Positions 9,976 to 17,853 of a stretch of DNA of 64,000 nucleotides are shown here, in pieces. Source of the DNA: Nocardia niigatensis NBRC 100131 (lineage in GTDB: Bacteria > Actinomycetota > Actinomycetes > Mycobacteriales > Mycobacteriaceae). The stretch is taken from the NCBI RefSeq assembly GCF_000308655.1, contig NZ_BAGC01000035.1, forward strand, positions 248,001 to 312,000, read 5' to 3'. Position 1 is the stretch's first letter. The number at the start of each line of letters is the position of its first letter. Position numbers and translations under genes: made by a program. The notes beneath the pieces are model-generated. The model saw nothing but the letters and a program-made list of their open reading frames with translations, was not told the DNA's origin and made no database searches.

Positions 9976-10827
9976 GTGGATGTCACCTACGAGAACACCC
10001 GACGCGAAATCGCCACCGACAAGGGCGTCCTGCGCTACCACGAGGCCGGCGACGGCCCTCCCCTGATTCTCCTGCACGGCTCCGGAATCGGCGTGAACGG
10101 CTGGCGCAACTTCCGCGACAACCTCGGCTTCTACGCCGACCACTTCCACTGCTACGTCCTGGAATTCCCCGGTTTCGGGGTCAGCGACCCGGTCCCCGGA
10201 CACCCGGTCCTCACCGCCGTCGACGCCGTGGTCCGCTTCATGGACGCGTTGAACATCGACTCCGCCGCCATGATCGGCAACTCCATGGGCGGCGTCGTCG
10301 CGGTGAACGTCGCCATGCACCACCCGCAGCGCGCCGAGAAGATCATCGCCATCGGCGGCGTCGGCCACAGCCTGCTCGCCGTCAACCCCAGCGAAGGCAC
10401 CCGCCTGCTGTCGGAATTCGCCGACAACCCCAGCCGCGAGGGCCTCGAGCGCTGGCTGCGCTGCATGATCTACGACCCCAAGATGATCACCGACACCCTC
10501 ATCGAGGAACGCTGGACCGCCGCCACCGAACCGGCCGCCCAGGCCAGCCTGAAGGCCATGTACGGGTCCGAAGCGCTTGCGCTGCAACAGCAGTTCCTGG
10601 AGAACTCCCCCACCCCGCCCTACTGGTCGATGCTGCACAAGATCAAGAGTCCGGTGCTGATGACCTGGGGCGCCGACGATCGGCAGTGTCCCACCGACAT
10701 GGCGCTGATCCCCCTGCGCCAGATCCCCAACGCCGAACTGCACGTATTCCCCAAGTGTGGACACTGGGTCATGTACGAGGCCAAGGAGGCCTTCGAACGC
10801 GTCACCCTCGAATTCCTGCACCGCTGA
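9976..10827 (+). CDS. Alpha/beta-hydrolase of the meta-cleavage-product hydrolase type (HsaD-like)
   Basis: A 283-residue alpha/beta hydrolase. The catalytic triad is visible: nucleophile Ser in GNSMGGVVAV, Asp in WGADDRQCP, and His in FPKCGHWVMYE. The oxyanion loop is LLHGSGIGVNGW. The cap and the PSEGTRLLSEFADNPSREGL segment, together with the CGHW ending, are characteristic of C-C bond hydrolases such as BphD and HsaD. These cleave ring-opened aromatic or steroid intermediates. A perfect KstR-type box directly upstream supports a steroid-catabolic role. Other hsa genes are not nearby, so it may be a paralogue. The GTG at 9976 is chosen because it begins the conserved domain just after the operator. 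Confidence 0.8.
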   Translation: MDVTYENTRREIATDKGVLRYHEAGDGPPLILLHGSGIGVNGWRNFRDNLGFYADHFHCYVLEFPGFGVSDPVPGHPVLTAVDAVVRFMDALNIDSAAMIGNSMGGVVAVNVAMHHPQRAEKIIAIGGVGHSLLAVNPSEGTRLLSEFADNPSREGLERWLRCMIYDPKMITDTLIEERWTAATEPAAQASLKAMYGSEALALQQQFLENSPTPPYWSMLHKIKSPVLMTWGADDRQCPTDMALIPLRQIPNAELHVFPKCGHWVMYEAKEAFERVTLEFLHR

Positions 10828-10835
10828 ACAGGATT

Positions 10836-10863
10836 CCCGGGTGGGCGCAGACGCCCACCCGGG
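10836..10863 (+). terminator. Bidirectional terminator
   Basis: A perfect 12-bp stem CCCGGGTGGGCG / CGCCCACCCGGG with a CAGA tetraloop lies between the convergent hydrolase (ends 10827) and the SCO6745-like gene (ends 10873). Confidence 0.8.
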
Positions 10864-10872
10864 CAGCAGCAG

Positions 10873-11619
10873 TCAGCGGCCGCCGAACACCGTCGCCTGA
10901 CAGGCGTCCAGCAGCGTCGCCAGCTCGTCGCCTTCCTTGTCGTCGAGCACCGCGAACGCGGGCGCGATGAGATCCTCGGTGATCGACTCCGCCTGCATCC
11001 AGCGGCCCTTCAACTCCGCGGTGATCTCGTCGAACGGCTCCGGCCAGCCGAAGTTGCGGGCCTGATCCGGGCCCGGCTTCAGCGGCGAACCCGCGATCAG
11101 CACCGCCTGCAACGGGGTCAGACCACTGCCCAGCACGCCGACCAGATGCAGGCCGCCACGCAGCTCGCGCAGGACATGGATCAGCTGCAGCACCAGACCG
11201 GGCGCGTCCTCGGCCTGCGGCAGGGCCCGCCAGCCCGCGAACAGCGGCGCGCCCACCGGATTCGCGGCCGCCACCACCCGCTGTAGCAGCTCGGCCAGCC
11301 GGCCGGAATCCTCGAAGGAGGCCAGTTTCCGGCGGCCGAAGTTCTGGCACGCTGCCAGATAACCCTCGGCGGCCACCGCGGCAGGCATCGAGGCCGTGGA
11401 CTCCCACGCCTCCCGGATCGTGTCGGGACGGAAGAAACCGAAGGCCGCGGTCACCACATCGGCATCCACCTCACCCAGGACGCCGGCGCGGCCACGGGTG
11501 TAGCCGGGCATGAAGCCGGGGACCCCGGTGCTGTCGGCGAAGGCCCGGGCTTCCCGGGAAAACATGAATCCCCCACCGATCTGCTGGATCTGATCCTTCA
11601 CCGCGGACGCTACCGACAT
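10873..11619 (-). CDS. SCO6745-like conserved protein
   Basis: A 248-residue all-helical protein with the pattern found in the actinobacterial SCO6745 family. This includes an N-terminal helical segment, GFMPGYTRGRAGVLGEVDADVV, then AAFGFFRPDTIREAW, a mid-region LVLQLIHVLRELRGGLHLVGV and a C-terminal acidic helix. No catalytic motif, signal peptide or membrane helix is evident. The biochemical function is unknown. The ATG at 11619 has an AGAGAGGA ribosome-binding site. It is monocistronic, with the 237-bp gap to the next gene (11620-11856) showing no other feature beyond promoters. Confidence 0.7.
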   Translation of the reverse strand: MSVASAVKDQIQQIGGGFMFSREARAFADSTGVPGFMPGYTRGRAGVLGEVDADVVTAAFGFFRPDTIREAWESTASMPAAVAAEGYLAACQNFGRRKLASFEDSGRLAELLQRVVAAANPVGAPLFAGWRALPQAEDAPGLVLQLIHVLRELRGGLHLVGVLGSGLTPLQAVLIAGSPLKPGPDQARNFGWPEPFDEITAELKGRWMQAESITEDLIAPAFAVLDDKEGDELATLLDACQATVFGGR

Positions 11620-11856
11620 GTCCGTTCCTCTCTGAGCGGAAAGCGCAATCGATCCGAGACTATTTCAGCCCCCCGACCGGCCGCACGCGGGCCACCCGAA
11701 TGTGACCGGAACAGCACCCCACACACCAAACCAACTGTCCCGAAACATATTTGCGCCATCCACGCCCCACCGGACCGGAATCCGCTGCCCAGCAAGGCCC
11801 CTCACCGCTCACGCAGCCCGAAAGAGCTGTCGGTTACATCCGCTAACCTTCAAGCG

Positions 11857-12567
11857 GTGCTAGGACATTCACATGCGACCAGCGGCGCGCTCGCCTGGTC
11901 GGCGGCGGCCGCGGCGCTGCCGTTCACCGTCTTGACCTATCCCGCAGTGCAATCCGGGGCCATCGGCTCCGTCGATCTGGTGATGGGCACCTTCCTCACC
12001 GCGGGCGCCGCGCTCCTGCCCGACGCCGATCACCCCTCCGGCACCATTTCCCATGTGCTGGGGCCGATCTCGCACTACGCGTGCAAGTTCATCTCGTGGA
12101 TCTCCGGCGGGCACCGCCACGGCACCCACTCCTTCGCGTTCGTCGCCGCCGTCACCTACGGCACCTGGGCCGGGGAACACCTGCTCGGCCGCAACTTCAC
12201 ACTCTCGCTGGTGTTCTTCCTGCTCGCCCTCGCCATCAAGGCCCTCGGCCTGGCCCCCAGCGGCGACGGCCTCAAATCCTGGGGCACCGTCATCATCCTC
12301 GCCGTCTGCGGCACCTTCGCCATCGACCACTGGATCAGCGACAAACCCGCCTGGCTGCCCTTCTCCGTCGGCCTCGGCGCCCTCGCCCACCTCATCGGCG
12401 ACTGCCTCACCGACCGCGGCTGCCGCCTGCTGTGGCCGTTGAAACTCCGCACGCGACTGCCGATCGTCGACCACACCGGCAACAAAATGGAGACCATGGT
12501 GCTGGTCCCGATCTTCGCCCTCGGCACCCTCGCCCTGCTCTGGTACACCGTCACCCACCATCCGTGA
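11857..12567 (+). CDS. YdjM/DUF457-type membrane-bound metal-dependent hydrolase
   Basis: A 236-residue integral membrane protein of the YdjM (DUF457) family. It shows an N-terminal GHSHATSG motif and the acidic metal site LLPDADHPSG. GGHRHGTHSF follows, then GALAHLIGDCLTDRG with conserved His/Asp. Several hydrophobic helices lie between. Members are predicted zinc-dependent hydrolases of unknown substrate, some under SOS control. The GTG at 11857 starts directly at the conserved LGHSHATSG block. Separated by 90 bp from the phosphoribosyltransferase gene. Confidence 0.85.
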   Translation: MLGHSHATSGALAWSAAAAALPFTVLTYPAVQSGAIGSVDLVMGTFLTAGAALLPDADHPSGTISHVLGPISHYACKFISWISGGHRHGTHSFAFVAAVTYGTWAGEHLLGRNFTLSLVFFLLALAIKALGLAPSGDGLKSWGTVIILAVCGTFAIDHWISDKPAWLPFSVGLGALAHLIGDCLTDRGCRLLWPLKLRTRLPIVDHTGNKMETMVLVPIFALGTLALLWYTVTHHP

Positions 12568-12657
12568 GGCGCAGACCGAGTCGCCGGACCGGCCAACGAC
12601 CGGCTACCCGGCTCGTATGATCCGAAGACCACCGCAGCGGGCAGAACGGAGTCGGGC

Positions 12658-13152
12658 ATGAGCGATCGTGAGGAACTGAGCTGGCAGCTGTTCGGGGACG
12701 CCAGCCGCGACCTATCCCAGGTCATCGCCGACGACGGATTCGAACCCGACCTCATCCTCTCCATCGCCCGCGGCGGGCTCTTCGTGGCCGGCGCCCTCGG
12801 CTACGCCCTCGACGTCAAGAACCTCCACGTCATGAACGTCGAGTTCTACACCGGCGTCGACCAGCGCCTCGACATGCCGGTCATGCTGCCGCCCGTCCCC
12901 AGCGCCGTCGACCTCGCCGGCGCCACCGTCCTCGTCGCCGACGACGTCGCCGACACCGGCAAAACCCTGAAGCTCGTACGCGACTTCTGCTCCAACCACG
13001 TCGCCGAAGTCCGCTGCGCGGTCATCTACCAGAAACCGCACTCCGAGGTCGACTGCGAATACGTCTGGAAACGCACCGACAAATGGATCAACTTCCCCTG
13101 GTCGGTCCTCCCGCCCGTCACCAAACGTGAAGCCCGCGTGCTCGACGCCTGA
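12658..13152 (+). CDS. Phosphoribosyltransferase-family protein
   Basis: A 164-residue type I PRTase fold. The PRPP-binding loop VLVADDVADTGKTLKLV is intact, and LILSIARGGLFVAG forms the pyrophosphate loop. The hood region (VWKRTDKWINFPW) is typical of the actinobacterial xanthine/hypoxanthine-type PRTases often annotated as Gpt-like. The likely role is purine salvage or regulation, but the base specificity cannot be told. The ATG at 12658 is well placed. A strong terminator follows. Confidence 0.85.
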   Translation: MSDREELSWQLFGDASRDLSQVIADDGFEPDLILSIARGGLFVAGALGYALDVKNLHVMNVEFYTGVDQRLDMPVMLPPVPSAVDLAGATVLVADDVADTGKTLKLVRDFCSNHVAEVRCAVIYQKPHSEVDCEYVWKRTDKWINFPWSVLPPVTKREARVLDA

Positions 13153-13180
13153 CCCGGAAAACGCTCTGCGGCAATGACAA

Positions 13181-13208
13181 CGGCCCGGAACCGTTCGGTT
13201 CCGGGCCG
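13181..13208 (+). terminator. Bidirectional terminator
   Basis: A perfect 12-bp stem CGGCCCGGAACC / GGTTCCGGGCCG with a GTTC loop lies between the phosphoribosyltransferase gene and the convergent cyclophilin gene. Confidence 0.8.
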
Positions 13209-13233
13209 CTCGTTCAGGTACCGCGAGGACTGA

Positions 13234-13725
13234 TCAGACCAGTTCGGCGGAAAGGATGGTGATCGGCTCGACCGGCACATCCTGGTGGCCGGCCTTGTTG
13301 CCGGTGCGCACACCCTCGATCGAGTCCACGACGGCCGTGCCGTCGACGACCTTGCCGAACACCGCGTAGCCGAAGCCGTCCTGGCCCGGGTAGTTCAGGA
13401 AAGCGTTGTTGCTGGTGTTGATGAAGAACTGCGCGCTGGCCGAGTGCGGGGCCGAGGTACGCGCCATGGCGACGGTGTACTTGTCGTTCTTGAGGCCGTT
13501 GGCGGCCTCGTTCTCGACCTGGTTCGGGGCCGGCTTCTGCTGCATGTCGGCGGTCAGGCCGCCACCCTGGATCATGAAGTTCGGGATCACCCGGTGGAAC
13601 ACGGTGTCCGTGTAATGGCCCGCCTTGACGTAGTCGACGAAGTTGGCGACGGTCTTGGGTGCCTTGGCCTCGTCCAGTTCCAGGGTGATGTCCCCGGCGG
13701 AGGTCTTCAGGAGCACTTTGGTCAT
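13234..13725 (-). CDS. Cyclophilin-type peptidyl-prolyl cis-trans isomerase
   Basis: A 163-residue cytosolic PpiB-like cyclophilin that catalyses proline isomerisation during folding. Core residues are present: FHRVIPNFMIQGGG (catalytic Arg, Phe and Met), MARTSAPHSASAQFFIN (substrate groove) and FGYAVFGKVVDG. There is no signal sequence. The ATG at 13725 gives MTKVLLKTSAGDI, the usual start. This codon forms the end of a short hairpin (see the adjacent regulatory entry). The long upstream gap (13726-13935) has no other gene. Confidence 0.92.
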   Translation of the reverse strand: MTKVLLKTSAGDITLELDEAKAPKTVANFVDYVKAGHYTDTVFHRVIPNFMIQGGGLTADMQQKPAPNQVENEAANGLKNDKYTVAMARTSAPHSASAQFFINTSNNAFLNYPGQDGFGYAVFGKVVDGTAVVDSIEGVRTGNKAGHQDVPVEPITILSAELV

Positions 13726-13740
13726 ACGACCCATCGTATG
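13723..13740 (-). promoter_or_regulatory. Start-codon hairpin of the cyclophilin gene
   Basis: A perfect 7-bp inverted repeat CATACGA / TCGTATG with a 4-nt loop places the AUG in the 3' arm of the stem and a UGGG, the only Shine-Dalgarno-like bases, in the loop. It could act as a translation or temperature switch, or be an operator. The structure is seen; the function is inferred. Confidence 0.4.
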
Positions 13741-13935
13741 GGAGTGCCCAACCCAGCGACCGAGCGGCATCGAATAGCCGCTCCCCTCTTCGAGGTTGGC
13801 TGGTGATGGGTGTGGTCAGGAAGGTGTGGGTGGTCGTGAGGGCCGCAGTTTTTCGAAATGGTGCAACATGCGTAGATGCGCATAGTTCCATTTCTTGATG
13901 TTCAATGTCGGAGGCCGTCGATAGCGGCCCTGACC

Positions 13936-14322
13936 TCAGACTTCGTACAGCTCCAATGGCAGATCGTCCGGATCGGCGAAGAACACGAACCGCTTGCCCG
14001 TATGCTCATCGACCCGCACCTCCTCCACCGCCACTCCCCTACCCCGCAGCTCGGCCGCCGCCTCCCCCACATCGGCCACCGCGAACGCCAGGTGCCGCAA
14101 CCCGGCAGCTTCGGGTCTCGACACCCGCGCCGGCGGCTCCGGAAACGAGAACAACTCCACCTGCCCACCATCGGGCAACGCCAAATCCAGCTTGTACGAA
14201 CGCCTTTCGGCCCGATAGTGCTCCGCGATCACCCGCAACCCGAGCACCTCGGTATAGAACGCCTTCGACCTCGCATAATCCGCGGCGATGATCGCGACAT
14301 GATGAACCCGCAGCAGCTCCAC
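13936..14322 (-). CDS. VOC-family (glyoxalase-like) metalloprotein
   Basis: A 128-residue single-domain vicinal-oxygen-chelate protein close to the YaeR/GloA2 group. It reads ELLRVHHVAIIAADYARSKA, then FYTEVLGLRVIAEHYRAERR, KLDLALPDGGQVELFSFP, GLRHLAFAVADV and the final FFADPDDLPLELYEV. The metal ligands His (VHH), Glu (VELF), His (LRHLA) and Glu (LELYE) are all present. Substrate unknown. The GTG at 14322 matches the usual start of homologues; an in-frame TTG at 14367 would add 15 residues. The gene lies 32 bp downstream of the P-loop kinase, possibly in the same transcript. Confidence 0.85.
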   Translation of the reverse strand: MELLRVHHVAIIAADYARSKAFYTEVLGLRVIAEHYRAERRSYKLDLALPDGGQVELFSFPEPPARVSRPEAAGLRHLAFAVADVGEAAAELRGRGVAVEEVRVDEHTGKRFVFFADPDDLPLELYEV

Positions 14323-14354
14323 TGCCCCGACGCTAGCCGAGAACTCATCCGGTA

Positions 14355-14966
14355 TCACGGCGGGCAAGGCGGCGGGAAGTCACCGACATCGGCTGTCGCC
14401 TTGATTCGCTCAGCAAGGTCGGTGACGTCGACCGGGCGACTTGTGTCGACGACGAGAGCCGGGGCGAGTCCGAGGGGTGCGGCGTGGGCGGCCCAGTGGT
14501 CCCAGTTTTCGTTCAGGCGTTGTGCGTCTTGATGAATGGGTGAGCGCTGTCGCGAGATGTAGCGGACCCGAGCGGTTTCCGCGGGGAGGTCGCACCAGAT
14601 TTCCACAACGCGGTGGGCGCCGGATTTCTGGATGCCGGCACGCGCGAAGTTCAGGTCGCGGGGCTTGAACCACCATGAGTCGATGACGATGTCGGCGGGC
14701 GATTCCTTTGCCAGCGCCCACACGGTGTCCATCGCTATCCCGCCGAGTTCTGGTACGCCGATCGCACTGTCGAGGCATTCGGCCAGTGCTTCTTTGATGG
14801 CGTCCTTGGACAGGAAGCAGGCGTTCAACGATCGGGACAATGCCGCGCCCAAGGTTGTCTTGCCTGCACCGGGAAGTCCGTTCACCAACACCAGAAGTCG
14901 GTCCACTGGTCGATCATGTACCAACCCTGCCGCCGACACGTCAGGACTGGGCGAAGCGGGCTTCAT
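14355..14966 (-). CDS. AAA/P-loop small-molecule kinase-like protein
   Basis: About 203 residues with a Walker A motif LLVLVNGLPGAGKTTLGAAL. A lid/base region follows (LSKDAIKEALAECL), then IVIDSWWFKPRDL as Walker B-like strand, and RVRYISRQRSPIHQD with the arginine finger-like lid. This is the actinobacterial 'AAA family ATPase' group related to gluconate, chloramphenicol and zeta-type kinases. The substrate is unknown. The ATG at 14966 has no clear ribosome-binding site. A GTG near 14906 just before the P-loop is an alternative start and would remove a disordered N-terminus. Confidence 0.7.
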   Translation of the reverse strand: MKPASPSPDVSAAGLVHDRPVDRLLVLVNGLPGAGKTTLGAALSRSLNACFLSKDAIKEALAECLDSAIGVPELGGIAMDTVWALAKESPADIVIDSWWFKPRDLNFARAGIQKSGAHRVVEIWCDLPAETARVRYISRQRSPIHQDAQRLNENWDHWAAHAAPLGLAPALVVDTSRPVDVTDLAERIKATADVGDFPPPCPP

Positions 14967-15127
14967 CGGGTGCGGCAGATGGTCGGGACATGATCTCCTG
15001 ACGGGTGTCCATCGGCTCTGCTGAGTCCGCGGCCCGAGGGGATCATTGTCGGGCCGGTCGGGGAGTCCGGCTGAGCGCCGCCGAAAGTCGTTCGCCCGAT
15101 GGGTCATCCGGATTTGGGGCCGCGCGA

Positions 15128-15979
15128 TTATGCCGCCAGCGCGGCGGCGGCTGCCGCGAGGAGCATGCCGCGGTAGGAACCGTCGAAGAGGACGACGTGG
15201 ACGAGTAGCGGATGCAGTTGGTGGAGGGGAATGCGTTGACGCCAGCCGGAACTCAGAGGCGTGTGCTCTTGGTAGGCGGCGAGGATTCGGTCCAGATGGG
15301 GCGCGCCGAAGAGGGCGAGCATGGCGAGGTCGGTCTCGCGGTGCCCGCCGTGGGCGGCGGGGTCGATGAGGAGGGCGTGGCCGGTCGACCACAGGATGTT
15401 CCCGGACCAGAGGTCGCCGTGGATGCGGGCGGGGGGGTCGGGTGGGCCGGCGAGGTGGTCTATGCGGTCGATTACCCGGTCGAGGAGGCGGGTGCCGTCG
15501 CGGCCGAGTTCGGGGGCGGCTGGGGAGATGTAGGGGGCGAGGCGGTGTTCGGCGTACCAGGGGGCCCAGTCGCCGGTGGCGGGGGTGTTGTCGAGGGGCA
15601 GGGTGGCTATGTAGCCGGGCCAGGCGGCGCCGTAGGCGCCGGGGGTGGCGGAGTGGAGGGTGGCGAGGTCACGGCCCAGCTGTTCGGCGGCGGTGGGGGT
15701 GGCGGGTTCGGGTGGGTGCCAGGGCAGGACGAGCATGTGGGGGTCGGCGGCGAGGACGGGTGGGATGAGGTCGGCGTGGCCGTCGGCGAGCCAGCGGAGG
15801 CCGGCTGCTTCGGCGGTGAGGACGGCGGAGGCGGTGTCGTGCTGGAGGGCTTTGACGAAGAGGGTGCGGCCGTCGGCGGTGTGGGCGCGGTGGAGGGTCC
15901 AGGCGTGGCGGGTGCCGAGGTGGTCGAGGCGGGTGATGGGTGTGCCGGTGAGGTGAGTCAGGTGCGCGGGCACGTCCAT
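15128..15979 (-). CDS. Fructosamine kinase-family protein
   Basis: A 283-residue aminoglycoside-phosphotransferase-fold protein of the fructosamine/ketosamine kinase family. It has the ATP-site lysine in LFVKALQHDT and the hinge MLVLPWHPPEP. The catalytic loop ARIHGDLWSGNILW and the Mg-binding ALLIDPAAHGGHRETDLAML are both complete. These enzymes phosphorylate sugar adducts on amines, leading to deglycation. The ATG at 15979 is the natural start. The 161-bp gap to the next gene (14967-15127) shows no further feature. Confidence 0.88.
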   Translation of the reverse strand: MDVPAHLTHLTGTPITRLDHLGTRHAWTLHRAHTADGRTLFVKALQHDTASAVLTAEAAGLRWLADGHADLIPPVLAADPHMLVLPWHPPEPATPTAAEQLGRDLATLHSATPGAYGAAWPGYIATLPLDNTPATGDWAPWYAEHRLAPYISPAAPELGRDGTRLLDRVIDRIDHLAGPPDPPARIHGDLWSGNILWSTGHALLIDPAAHGGHRETDLAMLALFGAPHLDRILAAYQEHTPLSSGWRQRIPLHQLHPLLVHVVLFDGSYRGMLLAAAAAALAA

Positions 15980-16020
15980 GGAATCTCATTGTGCGGCATG
16001 GACCGGCCTGCGCGGACCGA

Positions 16021-16836
16021 CTAGTCGGATGGGGTTGTGGGGTGTTGGTTTCCGGGGACGGTGACTCGCTCGCGGAGGTAGGCGGCGGTGGCGGCGTCGG
16101 CGGGGAGGAAGGCTTCGATGGCGAGTTCGGCGACGGTGACGTTCATCGGTGTGCCGAACACCGTGGTGATGCTGAGGAAGGCGAGTTCGTGACCGTCGAG
16201 GCGTACGCGCAGGGGGACGACGGCTTGGTCGGGTTCGGGCAGGCCGGGTGACTCCTCGCCGCCGGGGTAGGCGCGCAACTCCTGCAGCAGTGCGGTGAGT
16301 TCGGGCGACCCGGTGACTTCGATCTGACGTTGCAGGCGTTCGAAGAGGTGGCCGCGCCATTCGGCGAGGTTGATGATGCGGGTGGAGATGCCGTCGGGGT
16401 GCAGGGTGAGGCGCAGGGCGTTGACGGGCGGTTGCAGAAGGGCGGGGTCGATGCCGTCGAGGAACAGGCCGATGCCGGCGTTGGCGTCGACCATGGTCCA
16501 GCCGGCGTCGATGGCGAGGGCGGGGTGGGGTTCGAGGCCGCCGAGGATTCGGCGGAGGGCGTCGCGGACGGATTGCATGGCGGGGGTGTCGAGTTCGGGT
16601 TCGGCGTAGACGGGTGCGTATCCGGCGGCGAGGAGCATGCGGTTGCGTTCCCGCAGTGGGATGTCGAGCTCGTCGGACAGGTGCAGCAGCATCTGGCGGC
16701 TCGGGGTGGCGCGGCCGGTTTCGATGAAGCTGAGGTGGCGGGTCGAGGTTTCGGCGCGGCCGGCGAGTTCGAGCTGGCTGAGCCGCCGGGTGGTGCGCCA
16801 GTGCCGGAGTAGATCGCCTGCCGTGTGTGTCGCCAT
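16021..16836 (-). CDS. XRE-family regulator with MmyB-like ligand domain
   Basis: A 271-residue transcription factor. The N-terminal helix-turn-helix is LLRHWRTTRRLSQLELAGRA followed by STRHLSFIETGRATPSRQML. The C-terminal PAS-like MmyB domain is read as HPALAIDAGWTMVDANAGIG and LAEWRGHLFERL. Family members commonly control an adjacent oxidoreductase and bind small, possibly lipid-like ligands. The ATG at 16836 is preferred over one nine codons upstream. A short palindrome 36 bp upstream may be its own operator. Confidence 0.88.
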   Translation of the reverse strand: MATHTAGDLLRHWRTTRRLSQLELAGRAETSTRHLSFIETGRATPSRQMLLHLSDELDIPLRERNRMLLAAGYAPVYAEPELDTPAMQSVRDALRRILGGLEPHPALAIDAGWTMVDANAGIGLFLDGIDPALLQPPVNALRLTLHPDGISTRIINLAEWRGHLFERLQRQIEVTGSPELTALLQELRAYPGGEESPGLPEPDQAVVPLRVRLDGHELAFLSITTVFGTPMNVTVAELAIEAFLPADAATAAYLRERVTVPGNQHPTTPSD

Positions 16837-16855
16837 GAGCCGATCGTACGAATGA

Positions 16856-16990
16856 TCAACCACCGCAATCCATTACTCGGCAGGTAATCGTCGTCGCGCT
16901 GCGCGGGCCGTCGATGACCTCGCCGGTGATCTCCTCGCCGCGGTGCGCCGGAAGCCAGTGCAGACCGAGGACGGCGCACAGATCTAACTC
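16856..16990 (-). pseudogene. Possible C-terminal gene remnant upstream of the XRE gene
   Basis: A minus-strand frame with high third-position GC reads CAVLGLHWLPAHRGEEITGE followed by VIDGPRSATT and a stop at 16856-16858. No plausible start or N-terminus exists: 40 bp upstream is the promoter of the divergent DeoR gene. It looks like the tail of a protein truncated by a rearrangement. I do not recognise the family. Confidence 0.25.
16872..16888 (-). promoter_or_regulatory. Candidate XRE operator
   Basis: The inverted repeat ATTAC-N7-GTAAT lies 36-52 bp upstream of the XRE start in locally AT-richer DNA. Position and symmetry suit an autoregulatory site; no consensus is known to me. Confidence 0.3.
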
Positions 16991-16993
16991 AAC

Positions 16994-17024
16994 TCTGTTT
17001 ATTCGAACATATTTCTGTTAGAAC
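16994..17024 (+). promoter_or_regulatory. Candidate DeoR operator
   Basis: Two direct copies of TCTGTT, each followed by GAAC (TCTGTTTATTCGAAC at 16994-17008 and TCTGTTAGAAC at 17014-17024), are spaced 20 bp apart, about two helical turns. They end 6 bp before the deoR-type GTG. DeoR-family regulators often bind direct repeats near their own promoters. Confidence 0.45.
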
Positions 17025-17030
17025 TGCGGA

Positions 17031-17816
17031 GTGGATGCGGGTGAACGACTGGACGTGACGCTGCGGCTGGTGCAGGGCGCGGAGCGGGCCTCGGTGTCGG
17101 AACTGGCGCAGCGGCTGGGTGTTTCGGAGATGACCGTGCGCCGGGATCTGGACACGCTCGAACGGCGCGGCCTGGTGCGACGTGTGCACGGCGGGGCCGT
17201 GGCCACCCGGCCCCGGACCGAGGCGGGCGGATTCGCCGACCGCGCGGCCTGGTCCGCAGCGACCAAGGATCGGCTCGGCGCGGCGGTCGCGGAGCTGATC
17301 GCGCCGGGATCGCGGGTCCTGCTGGACGCGGGCACCACGACCGTGCACGTGGCGCGGGCGCTGGCCGGGCAGGGACCGTTGACGGTGACCGCGCTCAGCC
17401 TGCAGACCGCGGTCTGTCTGGCCGACCAGCCCGGCATCGAGCTGCTGGTGGCCGGTGGCCGGTCCCGGCCGGGTGAGCAATCCCTGGTCGGCCCTTTGAC
17501 TGTGCGGGCGCTGGAGTCGCTGGCCTTCGATGTGTTCGTCATGTCGATCGGCGGTGTGCACGCCGAATACGGCTGGTCGGAGTTCTCGCTCGACGATGCC
17601 GCGGTGAAGCAGGCCGGTATCGCCCAGGCTGCCCGGGTGCTGGCCGTCGCCGACGCGACCAAGCTCGGTGTGCGCGCCTTCGGTCAGGTCGCTCCGCTGG
17701 CCGCGGCACACGAGTTCGTCACCGACCGCTCCGCCGCCGACCCGGCACTGCATCCCGCCGGGCCACGAACCCTCGACGCCCTGCGCGACGCGGGAGTCCT
17801 CATCCATTCCGCGTGA
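17031..17816 (+). CDS. DeoR/GlpR-family transcriptional regulator
   Basis: A 261-residue DeoR-family repressor. The N-terminal helix-turn-helix reads ASVSELAQRLGVSEMTVRRD followed by LDTLERRGLVRRVHGGAV. The C-terminal sugar-phosphate isomerase-like sensor has VLLDAGTTTVHVARAL, FVMSIGGVHAEYGWSE and VLAVADATKLGV. Such regulators respond to phosphorylated sugars. The next gene, a deoxyribosyltransferase-like protein, may be its target. The GTG at 17031 is the only start before the HTH and sits immediately after the repeat operator. Confidence 0.9.
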   Translation: MDAGERLDVTLRLVQGAERASVSELAQRLGVSEMTVRRDLDTLERRGLVRRVHGGAVATRPRTEAGGFADRAAWSAATKDRLGAAVAELIAPGSRVLLDAGTTTVHVARALAGQGPLTVTALSLQTAVCLADQPGIELLVAGGRSRPGEQSLVGPLTVRALESLAFDVFVMSIGGVHAEYGWSEFSLDDAAVKQAGIAQAARVLAVADATKLGVRAFGQVAPLAAAHEFVTDRSAADPALHPAGPRTLDALRDAGVLIHSA

Positions 17817-17853
17817 ACCGCTTGTGTTTCAACCGATTACCGAAGGAGCTACC

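Noticed and set aside
13855..13885. GGAAC-N17-GTT on the minus strand upstream of the cyclophilin gene, possible SigH promoter
   Set aside because: The spacer is one base short of the usual 18-19 and the site is about 140 bp from the start codon. The evidence was too weak to list as a feature.
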